Notes under the pieces: model-generated
What the model saw: the letters and a program-made list of their open reading frames with translations, nothing else
Told to the model about the DNA's origin: nothing
Databases searched by the model: none
Part shown: one piece after another, positions 52,021 through 63,224 of the stretch
Layout of the letters: each line of letters starts with the position of its first letter
How positions within the stretch are numbered: the stretch's first letter is position 1
Made by a program: the position numbers and the translations under genes
NCBI GenBank assembly: GCA_009823505.1
Contig: VZQC01010571.1
Coordinates: forward strand, 736,292 to 800,291
Length of the DNA: 64,000 nucleotides
Direction: 5' to 3'
From: Rhizomys pruinosus
Lineage: Eukaryota > Chordata > Mammalia > Rodentia > Spalacidae

Positions 52021-52311
52021 ATTTTAAAAAGGAATATGTCTCAAATGACTCACAGAGAGTGACTGAACACAATTAATTTAAAAAATTAAGATGGTGGGAC
52101 TCAGTAGTTAGCTCAGTTGGTTAAATATTTGCCTCACAAGCATGAGGACCTACCTGAGTCCCACCCCCTAATCCATGTTAAAGGAAAGCTAGAGCAGTGC
52201 AGTGGCGTGGACATAAAGTCCCAGAGCTGGAGAGGCAGAAAAAGGAGATGTTTGTCCCCCAAAACCAGAGGGAAGTCTCCTAGGGAATGCCACCCAAGGC
52301 TGTCATCAGGC

Positions 52312-52314
<3 letters not shown>

Positions 52315-52362
<48 letters not shown>
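52315..52362. repeat. (CA)n microsatellite
   Basis: About 21 CA units ending in 'cgcaca'. Confidence 0.97.
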
Positions 52363-52450
52363 GGCATTGCCCCTGCATGCACATACACGTAGAAAACAAT
52401 TAAAATGACAAACTCATACAGAGTTTTGGAAGTCAAAATCAGAAGGCCAG

Positions 52451-52675
52451 GGGCTGGAGAGATGGCCTGGTGGTTAAGAGCGCCGACTGCTCTTGCAGAG
52501 AACCCGGGCTCGATCCCCAGCACCCACATGGTGGCTGAGAACCGTCTTTAATTCCAATCTCAGGGGAATCCGACAACCTCTTCTCACCTCCACAGCATTG
52601 CATGACACGGGTGCACAGACCTATGTGCAGACAGTACATTCATACACATAAAAAATAAAAAATAAATAAAAATTA
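52451..52675 (+). mobile_element. B3 SINE with target-site duplication
   Basis: Complete B3 without the 17-nt duplication, flanked by aaaatcagaaggccag at 52,435-52,450 and 52,676-52,691. Confidence 0.92.
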
Positions 52676-52704
52676 AAAATCAGAAGGCCAGTAAAAGATA
52701 CTAG

Positions 52705-52880
52705 AAACTGCCAGTCCTGGTGGTGCATGCCTCTAATCCCAGCACTCAGGCAGCAGAGACAGATGGATCTCTGTGAGTTCAAGGCCAGCCTGGTCTATAT
52801 AGTGAGTTCCAGGACAGCTGGTGCTGCAGGGAGCCCTGTCTCAAAAAACAAACAAACAAACAAACAAACAAACAAAAAAA
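52705..52880 (+). mobile_element. B1 SINE with (CAAA)n tail
   Basis: 'gccagtcctggtggtgcatg' to 'gtctcaaaaaac', then nine or so CAAA units. Confidence 0.88.
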
Positions 52881-53261
52881 CCCAAAACTAAACCAAAACA
52901 AAACGAAGAAAGATATTAGAGACAGAGAAAAGGAGCTGAGATGGGAGATCAAAACAGGCAGCACTTTACAGCTCAGCCAGCAAACCACTTCTCAGTGCCC
53001 GAGTGACTGAGAGAATGCAGACATTGGACAGAGACTTGGAGAGACTCAGAGACTCTAGTTAGTGGAACAGGGCTCAAAAAAGTACATCAGCTCTGAGCCT
53101 GGCAACCGGCCTTGCAGTACCACAGAGTAGTAACCAAAGGGGAAGAAGGGATGTGCTAAGGAGCTGGGCCAGAACTCAGCTCAGCAGAAAGGTGTCTGAA
53201 CTCAGAAGGCACCAGAAAGTGCTCGAAGTAGAAAGCGGGCATTGTGATAGCAGCCATTTTA

Positions 53262-53422
53262 AGCTGGGCGCGGTGGCGCACGCCTTTAATCCTAGCACTC
53301 CGGAGGCAGAGGCAGGCAGATCTTTGTGAATTCAAGGCCAGCCTAGTCTACAGAGTGAGTTCCAGGACAGCTGGGGCTACAGGGAGACCCTGTCTCAAAA
53401 AGACCGAGAAAAAAAAAAAAAA
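53262..53422 (+). mobile_element. B1 SINE, young
   Basis: From gctgggcgcggtggcgcacg to A17; CpG sites are kept. Confidence 0.9.
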
Positions 53423-53789
53423 GTCACAGCAAGCAAAGCAGGAAAAAAGAGCTCACAGGCTAAGAGCCCGAAAGAAGAGCAGACTGGCAGAGTGCATTTG
53501 TATTTTCTTGCCTGCATGACCACCCCAGCAGAGATTATGTTTTTCTTTTTAATTAAGTCTTTGGTGTCCATTTTTTATATTTGCATATGCTGACTGGGTT
53601 GGGTAGCACACTTTGCAGGAAATCTGGCTTTCGAAAGGCGGAAGATTCCTGAGTAATTGGTGATGGCCCGTTTTAGCATAGCCAAGCTAGCCTGGTAGAG
53701 CAGGTTCCTGGGCTCCTCCGGTCTTAGGTGTCTTTGCATTCCAATGGGCTTCTGGAGCTCACATTCTGACACAAATATTTTTCTTTTTA

Positions 53790-53877
53790 TCTTCTCATTG
53801 CTTCTCTCCTTATTCCCTCCTTCCCTTCCTCCCTTTCCCTCTCCATCTCTATCTTCCTCACCCTCCCTCCTTCTCAT
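53790..53877. repeat. Polypyrimidine (CT-rich) tract
   Basis: Almost only C and T for about 88 bp on the plus strand. Confidence 0.9.
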
Positions 53878-53944
53878 AATCAGGGCTTTCACTCTCCATG
53901 CTTCTCCCCCTCCCCTTTTTTTTTTTAATCTTTTGAATATTACA

Positions 53945-54059
53945 AATGTTTTGAAGACAGGGTTTCACCATGTAGATCAGGCTGGACCAGAACTCACAGA
54001 GATTTACTTGCCTACACCTCCTGAGTAAGGGAATAAAGCTGTGTGCTGCCATGCCCAGC

Positions 54060-54090
<31 letters not shown>

Positions 54091-54235
54091 CTATATATAT
54101 ATTTACATGTATAAGTTTCTGTCTGCATGTGGTAAATGCACTGGTGTCATGCAATGCTGGGACGTCAGAAGAGGTTGTTGGATTCCCTGGAACTGGAGTT
54201 AAAGATTAACTCCACTGAGCCATCTCTCCAGTCCC
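53945..54235 (-). mobile_element. Antisense B1, (TA)n and shortened antisense B3
   Basis: B1 at 53,945-54,058 ends 'gctgccatgcccagca'. The TA-repeat fills 54,059-54,105. An old B3 ends 'gagccatctctccagtccc'. Confidence 0.75.
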
Positions 54236-54305
54236 CTCAGCTTAAATATTCTAACGTTTGTTTCTGCTTTTAAAAAATAGTTTCTCAAAAAAAAAAAAAT
54301 TGTTT

Positions 54306-54455
54306 CTCACAGGGTGTGGTGGTGCATGCCTTTAATCCCAGCACTCAGGAGGCAGAGGCAGGTGGATCTCTGTAAGTTCAAGGCCAGCCTGGTCTACATA
54401 GTGAGTTCCAGGTCAGCTGGGGCTGCAGGGAGACCCTGTTTAAAAAAAGACCAAG
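54306..54455 (+). mobile_element. B1 SINE
   Basis: 'agggtgtggtggtgcatgcc' to 'aaaaaaagaccaa'. Confidence 0.85.
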
Positions 54456-54695
54456 GGGCTGGAGAGATTGCCTAGCGGTCGAGAGCGACGACTGCTCTTG
54501 CAGAGGACTCGGGTTTGATCCCCAGCACCCACGTGGCAGATGAAAACCGTCTTTAACTCCAGTTCCAGAGGGATCTGACACCCCTCTTCTGAACGACGCG
54601 GTTGCATTTGGCGAGGACATCGTGTGCACATAACCTGTGGCAGACGCATAGATTCATCACACATACGAGAAATAATATAAAATTAAAAAAAAAAA
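54456..54695 (+). mobile_element. B3 SINE
   Basis: A full-order B3 with head, 'ctttaactccagttccagag' middle and tail, in direct contact with the preceding B1. It lacks the 17-nt duplication. Confidence 0.85.
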
Positions 54696-54739
54696 AGACC
54701 AAACCATTAAAGATGTTGTTTCTCTCTCGTCTCTCTTTT

Positions 54740-54832
54740 TTTTTTTTTTTTTTTGGTATGTTTTGAGACAGGGTCTTCCTCCGGAGTGCTGGGATTAAAG
54801 GCATGCGCCACCACCCTCTGCTCTTTCTTTTT
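54740..54832 (-). mobile_element. B1 SINE with large internal deletion
   Basis: Antisense tail and 'gagacagggtcttcctccgg' jump to 'agtgctgggattaaaggcat'. Confidence 0.8.
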
Positions 54833-55174
54833 AATAGCCTCTTAAAACCTTTTGGTTTATACTGTTTCTCTCCCATTCCAGATGTTAGCGTTCTAAGAGT
54901 TTTGGGTGTTGTTGTTAGTGCTTGGGTTTTACTTTATTTCTGTAGCTAGTTCACTGGTTATTATTATTGTTACTGTTTTGGTTTTCTGCATTCTACAGTG
55001 TTTTGAAATGGAGCAGACCACCTGGAGAGTGTTGTGTAGCTCCCTGGCTGCTCATTTGCATGTCAGTGCTGAGTCAGTACACATTGCTTTCTACATACCC
55101 CCCCTGAAACTTTTTGTTATTTTGAGAAATTTAGCTTTGCTTTCGTATTTCTGAAGGTTATTTTGTAATCTATT

Positions 55175-55395
55175 ATTTTTATTTTATGTGTATGAATGTA
55201 TTGCCTGTATGTGTGTAAGTGCACCCATGTTATGTAATACCTGTGCAGGTCAGAAGAGGGCATCAGATTCCCTGGAACTGGAGTTAAGAACAGTTGTTAG
55301 CTGCTATGTGGGTGCTGGAATTCATCCTGGGTCCTCTGGAGTGCTCTTATCTTCTGAGTTAGTTACCTTAACTTCTGAGCAATCTCTCTAGCCCC
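55175..55395 (-). mobile_element. B3 SINE, diverged
   Basis: Antisense B3 ending 'gagcaatctctctagcccc'. Confidence 0.8.
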
Positions 55396-55419
55396 TTCTG
55401 ATGTTAAAAAAATTTTTTT

Positions 55420-56390
55420 AATTGATTCTCGAGAACCTCAAACGATGTGCTTTGATAATATTTCCGCCTTCCAACTCCCCATCCAGATCTACCTCACCTC
55501 CCTACTTACCCAATTTCATGAGTTTGTTTTTTCCCCATCCAGTCCAGTTTGTGTTGTTCAAATACTCTTGGTGTGGAACCTGCCCTGGAACCTAACCTAC
55601 CTACCAGGGGTCTCACCCTTAAAGAATGGATTCTTTCCCTTCCAGAAGCTACCAAATGTCAATAGCTTCTTTTCAGCTAGAGGTGTGACTTCATCCCACC
55701 CTGCCCCCACTCACAAGAGGGGACTTTTGTCTGGCTTGAGCTAGAGCAGGCCTTTTGCACACTGTCACAATTGTGAGTTCATATGTGCAACCGCCCTGCT
55801 GTCTGGGAAGCACTGTTGCCTGGCACTCATCCACCACTGCTGGTTCTTAAAATTCTTCTGCCATCTCTTCCATAAAGATCCCTGTGCCTTGAGGGGAGGG
55901 GTATGATATAGATGTCCCATTTAGGGGTGAACACTCTGTAGTCTCTTCTTCTCTTCAGGTTGACCAGTTGTGGGTCTCTGTTAATTGCCTTCTAATATAA
56001 GAAGCTTCTATGATGAGGGTTGAGAGATACACTAACCTCTGGGTATAGCAAAGAGTTACTAGGAATCATTTAAATGATATGTCCATTTGGTAAAATATTA
56101 GTAGTAATTTCTTCTCTAGGGCTTACTATCTAGCCATAACTTCTTGGTCCCAAAATGGTGGAAATCATACAGTGCCCACTATGAGTTCCATCTTATAGAG
56201 TAAACCTTAAATCCAGTCAGAGGGTGGTTGGTCACTCCAAAGACATTTGTGCCACTATTGCACTAATGAGCATATCTTGGCAGACCAGTATTTTTTGTAC
56301 CTCACAGGGTTCACAGATGGGTAAGATAGTATCAATAGAACTCTGAAGGCCAGGAGATCTCAAATTACTATTTTAGCCCTAAAATTAAAA
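55420..56390 (-). mobile_element. Old L1 3'UTR, antisense
   Basis: The sequence resembles the antisense of a common older rodent L1 (Lx-type) 3'UTR that I recognise ('ccagttgtgggtctctgttaa', 'ggtggttggtcactcc'). It is diverged, with no open frame of note. The family name is from memory. Confidence 0.65.
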
Positions 56391-56479
56391 AAAAAAAAAG
56401 CTGCCAACCTTTATTACTATATTCAGCAAAGTTATCCTTCAGAATCAAAGAAAAATTGAGGTTTTTCTATAATAAGCAT

Positions 56480-56635
56480 ATACTCAGCAAGGCATTATGG
56501 TACATACCTTTAATCCCAGCACCAAGGAAGCAGAAACAGGTGGATCTCTGTGCATTAAGGCTAGTCTAGTTTACACCACCAGTTGTAGGACTGACAGGGC
56601 TAAATAGTGAGAACTTGTCTCAAAAAAAAAAACAA
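56480..56635 (+). mobile_element. B1 SINE, old
   Basis: 'cagcaaggcattatggtaca' to an A-run near 56,630. Confidence 0.7.
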
Positions 56636-57205
56636 CACCCCATAAACAAAAGAAATTTATTACCTCTAAGGCAACATTGAAGTGGTGAAATGTAGGTGGG
56701 GTCTAATTGCAGAAAATAGGGGCAAATCCTTGAGGGCTATATCTTGTCCTGTCCTTTTCCTATATCCCCTTCTGCTGCTTCCTGGCTGACATTATGTGGG
56801 CTGCTCTGCCCCTGTATTACTGTCCTCTTTGCACCATGAAGCAGCACCTCTGAAACCATGAGCCAAAATAAGCTTATCCTTTTTTAAGCTGCTTTTTGTG
56901 GGAAGGGATCACAGCTATATAAAAACATTACTGAACAGTATTTAATGTGATACCACATGCAGAGGAGAGCAACCACAAAACTGAGAATACAGGAAAGAAT
57001 AGCTCACACTAGAAAAGCAGATATGCACTCCAGGCTTTGGAGAGCACAAAGATTAGAAGATGAGGAAATGATAGGGACTGGCAAAGCCTTTGTGTTATAG
57101 CCTCAAGTGCAAGTGATTTTACATTTCCAATTAAAAGATAGAGACTAGCTAATTAACTTGAAAAGCAATATTCAGTCTTTGCTGCCTGTAAGAAACATAC
57201 CCCAT

Positions 57206-57345
57206 GGGGCTGGAGAGATGGTTCAGTGGTTGAGAGTACCAACTGCTCTTGCAGAGGACCCAGGTTCAATTCCCAGCACCCACATGGTGGCTAAGAACTG
57301 CCTTTAAGCCAGGCATGGTGGCATAGGGAAAAAAAAAAAAAAGAA
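57206..57345 (+). mobile_element. Composite SINE F: B3 head with truncated B1, one target-site duplication
   Basis: The head runs to 'gaactgcctttaa', then 'gccaggcatggtggcat', a short link and an A-run. Flanks aagaaacataccccat (57,190-57,205) and aagaaacacacctcat (57,346-57,361) match at 14 of 16 bases and bracket head plus B1 fragment together. Confidence 0.85.
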
Positions 57346-57900
57346 AAGAAACACACCTCATTAGCAAAGACATACACAGTCTGAAAAAAATGGAAAATGA
57401 TACCTCTAAGCAAATGGAATCTGGAACCAAGCAGAAATAAGTATGCTCACATTTAATAAAGGAGAGAAAAGATGAGTTCATATAAGTACAGGAAAATAAT
57501 GAAGATACAGCGATTGTGAATCATGCACCAAATGTTGATGTACCCAATTTCATTAAAAAAAAAAAGAACAAAATAAAATTACTGAGCATAAAGGGACACG
57601 AGGCTCTAGTATAATAATAGTGGGTGACTTCAGTGCCCTGCTCTTACCAATAGATTGATGATTCAGGAACTGCCACCCCCCAAATTAACAAAAGAACATC
57701 AAAGATTATATTGGAATTAATAGACATCTATATGTTCTACCTGACAACTGCAGAATACACAGTTTAACATAGTGCATGGAAGTTTCTCCAAAGTAGAGTT
57801 CCAAAACAGATATTTTAGGCCATAAAGCAAATCTTAACAAATTAAAAAATTTTTAAATGATTTCTTCCACCTTACCAGATCATAATGAAATTAAATTGGA

Positions 57901-57907
57901 GTGCTCA

Positions 57908-57957
<50 letters not shown>

Positions 57958-58005
57958 GGCCCCTGCGCAAGGATGACATGCAAATTCACGAAGCGTTCCA
58001 TATTT
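57901..58005 (+). pseudogene. Retroposed U6 snRNA copy
   Basis: The full U6 body is present from GTGCTC to the terminal CATATTT, with only a few changes (for example gctcActtcgg near the 5' end and gacaTgc and ttcACgaag near the 3' end). A 12-nt A-tail follows (58,006-58,017). The 14-bp repeat gaaattaaattgga flanks it at 57,887-57,900 and 58,018-58,031. This marks L1-driven retroposition into an old L1 relic. No U6 promoter elements are expected. Confidence 0.93.
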
Positions 58006-58305
58006 AAAAAAAAAAAAGAAATTAAATTGGAAACCAGCAAGATAAACTGCAGAAACTATATAAACACATGACTATTAAACAGTACCCATTTGAACAGTGA
58101 GTAGATCATTGAAAAGATGAAGAGATAAATTAAAAAGCTTCTAGAATCAAATGAAAAAGGGAGATACGATATATCAGGATATGTAGAATGAGTTTTTCTG
58201 AGAAAGTTTAGAGCTGTGAGTGCCTACATAAAAAAGAATAATCAGAGAACCTCAAGTAAATAATGCAGTTATGCATTTCAAGATCTTAAAAAACAAGAAC
58301 AAGCT

Positions 58306-58453
58306 GAACATGGTGGTGTACATCTTTAATCACAGCACTTGGGAGGCAGAGGCAGGCAGGTGGATCTCTGTGTGTTCAAGGCCAGCCTGGTCTACTTAGT
58401 GGGTTCCAGGACAGCTGGAGCTACAGAGAGACTCTGTCTCAAAAAAAAAAAAC
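58306..58453 (+). mobile_element. B1 SINE
   Basis: 'gctgaacatggtggtgtaca' to A12. Confidence 0.85.
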
Positions 58454-58697
58454 AAAACCAGAATTAAAGGAATAATACAGATTAGAGTTGAAATTGCTGA
58501 AACGAAGGCCAAAAGAATACAAAGAACCAATGAAACAGAGTTGATTCTATGAATACCTAGACTGATAGACTCTTACCCAACCAAAAGAAAGAGAAAATGC
58601 AAATTAATAGAATTAGAGATGAAAAATGAGCTATTATAATAGATACTGCTGAAATCCAAGAAATTAATTAGAAATTGTTTAAAAACGTGCAATCCAG

Positions 58698-58930
58698 GGG
58701 GCTGGAGAGATGGCCTAGTCATTAAAAGTGCTGACTGCTCTTGCAGAGGACCACGGTTTGATCCCCAGCACCCACATGGCGGCTGAGAACCATCTTTAAC
58801 TCCAGTTCCAGGGGAGTCCGACACCCTCTTCTGACCTCCAAGACTTTGCACAACATGAGTGCACAAACTTGCATGCAGACAGTACATTCATACACATAAA
58901 AAAAATAAATAAAATAAAAAAAAAAACCAA
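58698..58930 (+). mobile_element. B3 SINE
   Basis: Complete B3 without the 17-nt duplication. Confidence 0.9.
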
Positions 58931-59044
58931 AAAAACCCCCTTGCAGTCCAAATAAGTTGGAAAGTCTATAAAAAAATGGATACATTCCTAGACACATATT
59001 GGCATAACAAAAGCAAATGAAGAGATATTTAAAGATCAAAAAAT

Positions 59045-59455
59045 GGGCCAGGTGTGGTGGTGCAGGCCTTTATTTTTATTTTTTTTTATTTATTATTTCT
59101 TATGTGTATGAATGTACTGTCTGCATGTAGGTTGGTGCACCCATGTCATGCAATGCTGCAGAGGTCAGAAGAGGGTGTCAGATTCCACTGGAGTTAAAGA
59201 TGGTTCTTAACCGCCATGTGGGTGCTAGGAATCAAACCTAGGTCCTCTGCAAGAGTAATCAGTGCTCTTAACTGCTGAGCCATTTCTCCAGCCCCATGTG
59301 GTGCAGGCCTTTAATCCCAGCACTTGGGAGGCAGAGGCAGGTGGATGGGTCTCTGTGAGTTCAAGGCCAGCCTGGTCAACATAGCAAATTATAGGCCAGC
59401 TAGGGCTGCAGGGAGACCCTGTCTCAAAAAGACCAAAATAAAATATCTAAAAATG
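59045..59455 (+). mobile_element. B1 SINE split by a B3
   Basis: The B1 starts at 59,045 and resumes at 59,298 with a repeated gtggtgcaggccttta. The B3 between them is listed separately. Confidence 0.92.
59073..59297 (-). mobile_element. B3 SINE nested in a B1, with target-site duplication
   Basis: Complete antisense B3 flanked by gtggtgcaggccttta at 59,057-59,072 and 59,298-59,313. This is an ordinary nested insertion and serves as a control for the composite SINEs. Confidence 0.94.
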
Positions 59456-60475
59456 ATCAGTAGCAAGGAATGAGTCCAATGCAGAAAAAAAAAAATCTCC
59501 CAAAAAGAAAAGCCTAGGACATGATGTTAATTTTACCAGACCTTTGGAGAAAAATTTATACCATTGTTCCTCAGTCAATTCCATAAAACAGAAAGGGGAG
59601 GAATGCTTCCAAAATCATTTTATGAAACCAGTATTACCCTAAGAACAAAAAGCACATAAAGGCTCAGCTTAACAAACTATAGATCATTATTCCTGATGAC
59701 ACAAACACAAAAACCCACAATAAAATACTTGCAAATAGAATGCAACAGTCCATTAGAAACCTACACTATAACCTAGATGGCGTCTTCCAAGGATGCAAAG
59801 GTAGTTCGACATACACACACAAAAAATGAAATACAGCACATAAATAAAATCAAGGACCCAAAATAATCCTCATGATCACCTCAATAATTGCAAAAGAATC
59901 ATTTGACAAAATCAATATCCTTTTATGATAAAAAGCCCTAGAGGAATTAGATGTTGAAGAATCAGATCTCAAGCATAGTAAAAGCCTTTTACAGCAAACC
60001 CATAGCCACCATCACACTGAATGGGGAAAAGCTAAGAGATTTCTTGTAAAATCAGGAACATGACAAGATTGAACATTTTTTCCTCCCAATAATCTTATGT
60101 CTCTTTAGAAAAACAGCGCTGTTGAGTAACTACACCATCCAGGAGAGAACCTAAGTCTTCAGTGACTGGATTAAGCACTCTTTCATAGCCTAACAAACTC
60201 TTTAAATGACCTTTTGGTTGTCCATTCTTACCACTTTTATTCAATGTACTTGAAATTTTAGCCAGAATAATGGGCAAGACAAAGAAATAAAGGGGTTACA
60301 AACAGAGGACAAAGTCAAGTCATCCTGGTTTGCAGATGATATGAGCCTATAGTTATAGGACCTCAAAGACTTCACCAAAAGACATACCTGATACATCCAG
60401 GAAAGTGCTGGGATACAAATCCGGCATACAAAAAACAGTAGTTTAGCTATATATCAATCAGTACCAAGCACATAG

Positions 60476-60690
60476 GGCTGGAGATATGGCTCAGCACTTA
60501 AGAGTTTATATTGCTCTTGCAAAGAACCTGAGTTCAGTTCCCAGCACCCACTTTCTGTGGCCTACAACCACCTATAATGCCTGCTCCAAGCGATCTGACA
60601 CTCCCTCTGGACTTTCTGGGAACCTGCGCCCATATGCATATGCCCCCTCCCATGCATCCACATTAGTTAAAAATAAAAGCAAAACATTCA
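60476..60690 (+). mobile_element. B2/B3 SINE, diverged
   Basis: 'gggctggagatatggctcag' to 'ttaaaaataaaagc'. Confidence 0.78.
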
Positions 60691-60765
60691 TAGAGAAACA
60701 CTGATTATTGTGGTTAATCTTGTTCTCTTGATGTAAATAAATATTTGGGTATGTCCGTGGAGGAT

Positions 60766-60822
60766 TTTATAGTGCTCTAAATGTGGATGGAACTGTTTCA
60801 TCCACATTTAGAGCACTATAAA
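60766..60822. repeat. Perfect 24-bp inverted repeat with 9-nt spacer
   Basis: Arms 60,766-60,789 and 60,799-60,822 are exact reverse complements (core agtgctctaaatgtggatg); the spacer is gaactgttt. Confidence 0.95.
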
Positions 60823-61004
60823 TGGTGGACTGGATGACAAGGAGAAAGCCAGTGGAGTACAAGCATCCATTATGTTCAGACAATGGATGCAGCGGGACCA
60901 GCTTCTGCCACCATCACTCCCTCGAACGACTGATTATATCCTGGAACTTTGAGCCAAAGTAAACCTTGCCTTCCTAAGGCTGCTTTTGTCAAGTATTTTT
61001 TAAA

Positions 61005-61400
61005 GATTTATTTTTATGTGTTTGAATGTTTGCCTGCATGTATGTGTCATGTGCCAGCCTGGTGCCTGTGGAGGCTAGAAGAGGACATCAGATGCCTTGA
61101 AACTGGAGTTACTGATGGTTGTGAGCTGCCATGTAGGTGCTGTGAACCGAACCTGGGTCCTCTGCAAGAACAGCAAATTACTGGGGCTGGAGAAATGGCT
61201 CAGCAGTTAAAAGCAGTGGCTATTCTTGCAGAAGATGGGGTTCTGTTCGCAGCACACACATGGCAGCCAATAACCATCCACAATTCCAGTTCTACTGCAT
61301 CTGACACCCTCTTCTGGCCTCTGCAGGTATTGGATAACATGGATACATTTACATAACTGCAGGCAAAACACTTATGCACATAACATAAATAAAAAAATTT
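61005..61400. mobile_element. Antisense B3 followed by plus-strand B3, both diverged
   Basis: The first (61,005-61,168) lacks its head end. The second (61,170-61,400) starts ctggggctggagaaatggct and ends in an A-rich tail. Confidence 0.78.
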
Positions 61401-61437
61401 CTTAAAAGATTTCATTATGTAAAAAAAAAATGTGGAC

Positions 61438-61990
61438 ACTGGGCATGGTGGCCCACACCTTTAATCCCAGCACTTGGGAGGCAGAGGCAGAGGCAGAAGC
61501 AGGCAGATCTCTGTAAATTCAAAGACAGCCTGGTCTACTTAGTGAGTTCCAGGCCAACTGGGCTACCAGGAGACCCTGTCTCAAAAACAAACAAATAATA
61601 GAATGTGGAAACCTTGTGTGGCGGTATATGCCTTTTGCTTCAGCAGCACTACTTGGGAGGTAAAGAGACAGACAGATCTCTGTGAGCTCGAGGATCTAGG
61701 ATAGGCTGGTTTACAGGCCAGCTGGGGCTCCAGGGAGAACCTGTGTCAACAAAACAAAACAAAAGAATGTGAGCAAACGAAAACTCCTAGGAAGAATGAC
61801 ACCACTTACTTAGTATAAGTTAAGACTAGTGCATACGGCGTGGTAGTGCACGCCTTTAATCCTAGCACTTTGGAGGCAGAGGCAGGAGGATCTTTGTGAG
61901 TTCAAGGCCAGCCTGGTCTACAGAGTGAGTTCCAGGCCAGCTGGGGCTACAGGGAGACCCTGTCTCGAAAAGACCAAAACAAAACAAAAA
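61438..61990 (+). mobile_element. Three B1 SINEs in tandem order
   Basis: About 61,438-61,600, 61,610-61,770 (old) and 61,833-61,990. The last has gactagtgcat on both sides. Confidence 0.85.
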
Positions 61991-62593
61991 AAGGACTAGT
62001 GCATACTAGTGCATAGATTATGTAAAGTTCAAACTGCATTCCTTCAGGCTCACTAAATCTAATTTTAGGCATATTTCCCTGGAGAAACACACATACCCAA
62101 AGATTTTTTTTTTTTTTGAAACAGGGTCTCCCTGTAGCCCCAGCTGGCCTGGAACTCTGTAGACCAGGCTGGACTTGAACTCACAGAGATCTGCCCACCT
62201 CTGCCTCCCGAGTGCTGGGATTAAAGGCGTGCGCCACCATGCCCAGCTTAAAAATGGTTCTTAGCCACCATGTGGGTTCTGGGAATCGAACCTAGGTTCT
62301 TTGTAAAAGCAGTCGGAGCTCTTTTTTTTTTTTTTTCATTCTTTTTTTTTTTCCACATAAATTTATTTATTTATTTATTTTTAACAAATCTAGACCCGTG
62401 TTCCCGCCCATTCCCCCACCCCGCTGGAGCCCATGCATTCTGCCAAACATGCTTTTCATCTCTTAGTCTTTCTCAATATTTTCCATGGGGAAGTTGACTG
62501 TTTTGAGCAGAAGTTCACTGTTTCAGTCAGTTCTTTGATGCAGTCTTTTCTGTTGTTGTTGTTTCCAAAATGCATTACGCCCAACTGCTTTGT

Positions 62594-62819
62594 TTTTTTT
62601 CGTATGTGCATGAATGTATTGTCTGCATGCAGGTCTGTGCACCTGTGTCGTGCAATGCCGCGGAGGTCAGAAGAGGGTGTCGGATTCCCCTGGAACTGGA
62701 GTTCTCCTGGAACTGGAGTTACAGACGGTTCTTAGCCACCATGTGGGTGCTGGGGATCGAACCCGGGTCCTCTGCAAGAGCGTCGGCGCTCTTAACCGCT
62801 AGGCTATCTCTCCAGCCCT
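62594..62819 (-). mobile_element. B3 SINE, 17-nt duplication subtype, inside L1 3'UTR
   Basis: Antisense B3 flanked by a perfect 16-bp cgcccaactgctttgt at 62,578-62,593 and 62,820-62,835. Confidence 0.94.
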
Positions 62820-62843
62820 CGCCCAACTGCTTTGTACAAAAGC

Positions 62844-62844
62844 N
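62844..62844. other. Single N: contig join or unresolved base
   Basis: The N lies in the L1 3'UTR. About 50 bp of L1 sequence is repeated on its two sides, with a B3 insertion on the left side only. Confidence 0.9.
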
Positions 62845-63224
62845 TGTTGTTGTTGTTGTTTCCAAAATGCATTATGTCCAACTGCTTTGTACAAAAGCTC
62901 AGGGGGCCCTACACAAGAAATACTTACAACTGGGTAATTGGCACTAGCATCCACAGATGAGGGATACCATTCGTTGTTTGTTTTTCTGGGACTGTGTTAC
63001 TTCATTCAGCATGATGTCCTCTTGCTCCAGCCATTTTCCTGCAAAGCTCGTGATGTCTTTCTTTACTGCTGCATAGAACTTCATTGTGTAGATATACCAC
63101 ATTTTCTCTATCCACTCGTCAGTTGAGGGACATTTAGGTTGGTTCCAGCTCCTTGCTATTGTGAAGAGAGCTGCAATAAACATGGCCGTGCATGTATCTC
63201 TGTGGTGGCGTAAGTCTTGAGGGT

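Larger units (their letters stand above)
56940..60440 (+). mobile_element. Old L1 ORF2 relic with several later insertions
   Basis: Diverged ORF2 sequence (endonuclease to reverse transcriptase region by order) runs on the plus strand with many stops. Inserted into it are a composite SINE (57,206-57,345), the U6 copy, a B1 (58,306-58,453), a B3 (58,698-58,930) and a B1 that itself holds a B3 (59,045-59,455). It ends near 60,440. Confidence 0.75.

Noticed and set aside
55445..55744. Open frame of 99 codons
   Set aside because: It lies in antisense old L1 3'UTR sequence; no domain or splice context.
57901..58005. Functional U6 snRNA gene
   Set aside because: It has an A-tail, a target-site duplication and base changes, so it is a retrocopy. 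I see no U6 promoter elements upstream.
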